From Bacteroides pyogenes DSM 20611 = JCM 6294 (lineage in GTDB: Bacteria > Bacteroidota > Bacteroidia > Bacteroidales > Bacteroidaceae), in the NCBI RefSeq assembly GCF_000428105.1, contig NZ_ATZH01000021.1, forward strand, positions 1 through 64,000: a stretch of 64,000 bases of DNA. The letters are read 5' to 3'. The position numbers and the translations under genes were made by a program. Positions within the stretch are counted from its first letter, which is position 1, and each line of letters opens with the position of its first letter. This document shows positions 62,801 through 64,000 of this stretch, piece after piece. The notes below the pieces were generated by a model. The model was not told where the DNA came from. It saw only the letters and a program-made list of their open reading frames with translations, and made no database searches.

Positions 62801-62939
62801 CCAATTAAGACTGTATGTAAGCGGGCAAAATCTGTGGACAATTAAAAGCAAAAGCTTCACAGGGGTAGATCCCGAAAGCCCACAATTCGGTTATCCTATA
62901 CCCAAGACGTTTACTGTCGGGTTAAATGTTACATTTTAA
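59811..62939 (+). CDS. SusC-like TonB-dependent outer-membrane oligosaccharide importer
   Basis: A 1,042-residue SusC-family receptor. The signal peptide ends near LAFSQ. The CarboxypepD_reg-like domain covers about 30-110 (GVTGMVTSAEDGLGVIGVSV). The TonB box is in QLLDEVVVTGY near 107, then the plug (IRIRGIGTLNNNDPLYIIDG, and DASSASIYGSRAANGVVIIT) and a large barrel, ending KTFTVGLNVTF. It would import fructo-oligosaccharides together with the SusD partner that starts 22 bp later. It diverges from the GH32-permease-fructokinase operon. BT1763 of the B. thetaiotaomicron fructan locus is the natural counterpart, though substrate (levan or inulin) cannot be read from the sequence. Confidence 0.95.
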   Translation: MEKQTHLIKLRRYVSILFLLVLPSLAFSQTKGVTGMVTSAEDGLGVIGVSVVEKGTTNGTVTDLEGRYQIQLTNPSGTLVFSMIGMVTQEKNARNGEVVDIVLYENQQLLDEVVVTGYTTQRKADLTGAVSVISVAEIKKMSENNPMKALQGKVPGMMVTTDGNPSGASTIRIRGIGTLNNNDPLYIIDGVPTKAGMHELNSADIESIQVLKDASSASIYGSRAANGVVIITTRQGKEGKVKIDFNAGITTSKYTTKIDMLNTQEYGQMMWLAEVNAGKDPNANAIGYTYDWGYDANGVPVLHKAVLPEYVIGSGNTMRTANTDWFDQITRTGVMQNYDMSVSSGTDAGNYFFSLGYLTNEGVIKNSDFNRISARMNTLYKLFDGVVTIGENFTLNRTSEVQTPGGILNTALQALPMLPVYTESGGWGGPVGAMNDRQNPVRLVEAVKDNRYSYWRAFGNAFLTINPLQGLELRTNFGLDYGNFYKRDLTRKYQSGKLESDLNAVNLSQGHWLKWNWNAIASYNITIGKHRADAMAGVEAFKEENTDFNAYREGFELETPEYMWPDVGTGKSISGGKSSAYTLLSYFGKINYSFNERYLTSVTLRYDGSSRFGKNNRYGIFPAFSLGWRLSEEAFIKDNIKNISDLKLRFGWGQTGNQEISNTAIYNIYVPDYGVGDPTWNTIHSTSYDISGTGSGQLLSGFKRTQLANDDLKWETTTQTNIGLDFGFWEQKLYGSAEYYMKKTKDILVLPPYLAAIGEGGNRWVNGASMENWGMEFSVGYRDKLLFGLEYDVTGNLSFYRNEITYLPQDVENNYGGVAGNNILGHSINSIFGYVTDGVFRTQEEVDNAPQQIGKGLGRIRYKDLNGDGKINNDDRNWIGVQHPDFMYGLNISLGYKGFDLGMFWQGIYNIDVINEQKYHTDFWSVSETGSNKGRRLLDAWSPTNTNSNIPAVTSLNANDEGRLSTYFVENGSYLKLRMLQLGYTFPAQTIRKLYASQLRLYVSGQNLWTIKSKSFTGVDPESPQFGYPIPKTFTVGLNVTF

Positions 62940-62961
62940 ATAATCTTATAATAGTATAATC

Positions 62962-64000
62962 ATGAAAAAAATATATTTATCCATACTATCCGTTTTGCTT
63001 CTGGCCTTTAGCGGCTGCTCTAACTTTCTGGACGAAAAACCAAATGGTATTCTTGGTGATGACGATATATCAGGAATAGACCAGATAGAGAAAAATGTGT
63101 TCTCAGCTTATGCCATGTTGGGTAACGACCACTACGACACTCCGTTCAGTCTCTGGCCATACGGAAACGTGCGCTCGGATGATGCCTACAAGGGAGGACG
63201 CGATGAGTCGGATATTCAGGTATTTCATTTCTACGAAACCTCAAGCAACATTGTTCCCACCTTTGGCGAACCCGATGGTTTCTTTTACAATTGCTACATC
63301 GCTATTTCGCGTATAAATAACGCAATGCGCGTGCTCAATACCGTATCGGAAAGAGAATTTGAAATGAAGAACAGAAGATTAGGCGAATGTCGTTTCCTTC
63401 GAGGGCATTTCTATTTCTTGCTGAAAATCATGTTCAAGAATATGCCTTACATAGACGAAACCGTCCCAACCGATGCGTATGGCACAGTGTCGAATGTAGA
63501 ACTCACCAACGATGAGTCGTGGGCAAAAATAGCAGCAGATTTTAAATTTGCCTACGACAATCTGCCTGATGTACAACCCGAGGTAGGGCGTGCCAACAAG
63601 TATGCCGCGGCAGCTTACCTGGCTAAGGTGTATTTATACAAAGCATACCGTCAGGACGAGCGACATAACGTAACAGGTGTTGATGCGAACGATTTAGATC
63701 AGGTATTAACGTACACTGCTGCTGTAATAGGTTCGCCGTACGATCTTGCTACCGACTTCGCGCACAATTTCCTGCCCGGAAAGACTACCTACGAAAATGG
63801 AATCGAAGCACTCTTTTCTATTCAGTTTTCAAAAGATGACGGCACAAGTAAAGGGCGGTTGAATTTTAGCGACGCGCTTAATGTGCCTCTGAATACATCG
63901 GGTGCCTGTGATTTCCAAAAGCCTAGCCAGAATCTGGTAAACGCGTTTAAAACCAAAAACGGATTGCCCGATTTCAACTCTTACAATGTAAACGACTATG
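62962..64000 (+). CDS. SusD-like glycan-binding lipoprotein (partial, runs off the window)
   Basis: The first 346 codons of a SusD/RagB-family protein. The lipoprotein signal is MKKIYLSILSVLLLAFSGC (Cys19), followed by SNFLDEKPNG, the usual SusD opening. SusD-typical segments include NCYIAISRINNAMRVLNTV near residue 112, AECRFLRGHFYF-like GECRFLRGHFYFLLKIMF near 140, and AAAYLAKVYLYKAYR near 215 (TPR helices). It starts 22 bp after susC and would cap that importer on the cell surface. The 3' end lies beyond the window, so full length is unknown. Confidence 0.95.
   Translation, partial: MKKIYLSILSVLLLAFSGCSNFLDEKPNGILGDDDISGIDQIEKNVFSAYAMLGNDHYDTPFSLWPYGNVRSDDAYKGGRDESDIQVFHFYETSSNIVPTFGEPDGFFYNCYIAISRINNAMRVLNTVSEREFEMKNRRLGECRFLRGHFYFLLKIMFKNMPYIDETVPTDAYGTVSNVELTNDESWAKIAADFKFAYDNLPDVQPEVGRANKYAAAAYLAKVYLYKAYRQDERHNVTGVDANDLDQVLTYTAAVIGSPYDLATDFAHNFLPGKTTYENGIEALFSIQFSKDDGTSKGRLNFSDALNVPLNTSGACDFQKPSQNLVNAFKTKNGLPDFNSYNVNDY

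Noticed and set aside
1..64000. tRNA, rRNA genes or intact insertion sequences
   Set aside because: None was recognised on either strand by eye. Only transposase fragments near 52 kb were found.

Overview
The window looks like a chromosomal segment of a gut Bacteroides or close Bacteroidales relative. The evidence is Bacteroidetes-type promoters (TTTG about 20 bp before TAnnTTTG), SusC/SusD proteins, a hybrid two-component regulator, TonB receptors, many lipoproteins and Bacteroidales-style fused cobalamin enzymes. The species cannot be named from the sequence.

Layout. 0-6.7 kb holds housekeeping genes (HAD hydrolase, small lipoprotein, pgi, gpsA, lysS) plus two unusual intergenic repeats. 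6.9-10.2 kb is a BtuFCD-like ABC importer, followed by an NlpE-like lipoprotein. 11-13.7 kb is a pirin/nitroreductase pair with a divergent AraC regulator. 13.7-37.6 kb is a nearly complete anaerobic (cobalt-early) cobalamin pathway in four blocks. The leftward cbiG/F and cbiJ/D operon diverges from a rightward riboswitch-led operon (btuB1, cbiL, btuB2, and two exported CbiK-type chelatases). The rightward run cbiH/C, cbiE/T, cbiA, pduO, cbiP, cobD, cbiB then faces the leftward operon cobU-cobT-cobS-cobC. 37.9-45.8 kb is housekeeping again (DUF349 protein, mgtE, rsmA, YbhN-like protein, pepD, LOG-like protein).

46-52.4 kb is an accessory patch that looks AT-richer than the cobalamin region. 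It carries a giant exonuclease-RecQ-UvrD fusion bracketed by a 29-bp direct repeat, a broken AlbA_2/Schlafen-type gene, a lipoprotein whose tail reads into that broken gene, and two back-to-back transposase remnants. 52.4-64 kb is a fructan utilization locus with a hybrid two-component sensor, fructokinase, sugar permease and GH32 enzyme on the minus strand, diverging from susC and a susD gene cut by the window end. The order resembles the B. thetaiotaomicron BT1754-BT1763 locus.

How they work together. Outer-membrane BtuB receptors and BtuFCD would import corrinoids. The cbi/cob enzymes would build adenosylcobalamin from a cobalt-loaded tetrapyrrole. One B12 riboswitch governs the uptake/chelatase operon. 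The only chelatases seen carry export signals, which is hard to fit with a cytoplasmic pathway and is the most interesting biochemical point. Other points worth attention are the 14-residue repeat array inside CbiA, the dispersed 22-bp-period palindromic arrays, the flanked helicase gene, and a large dyad upstream of susC.
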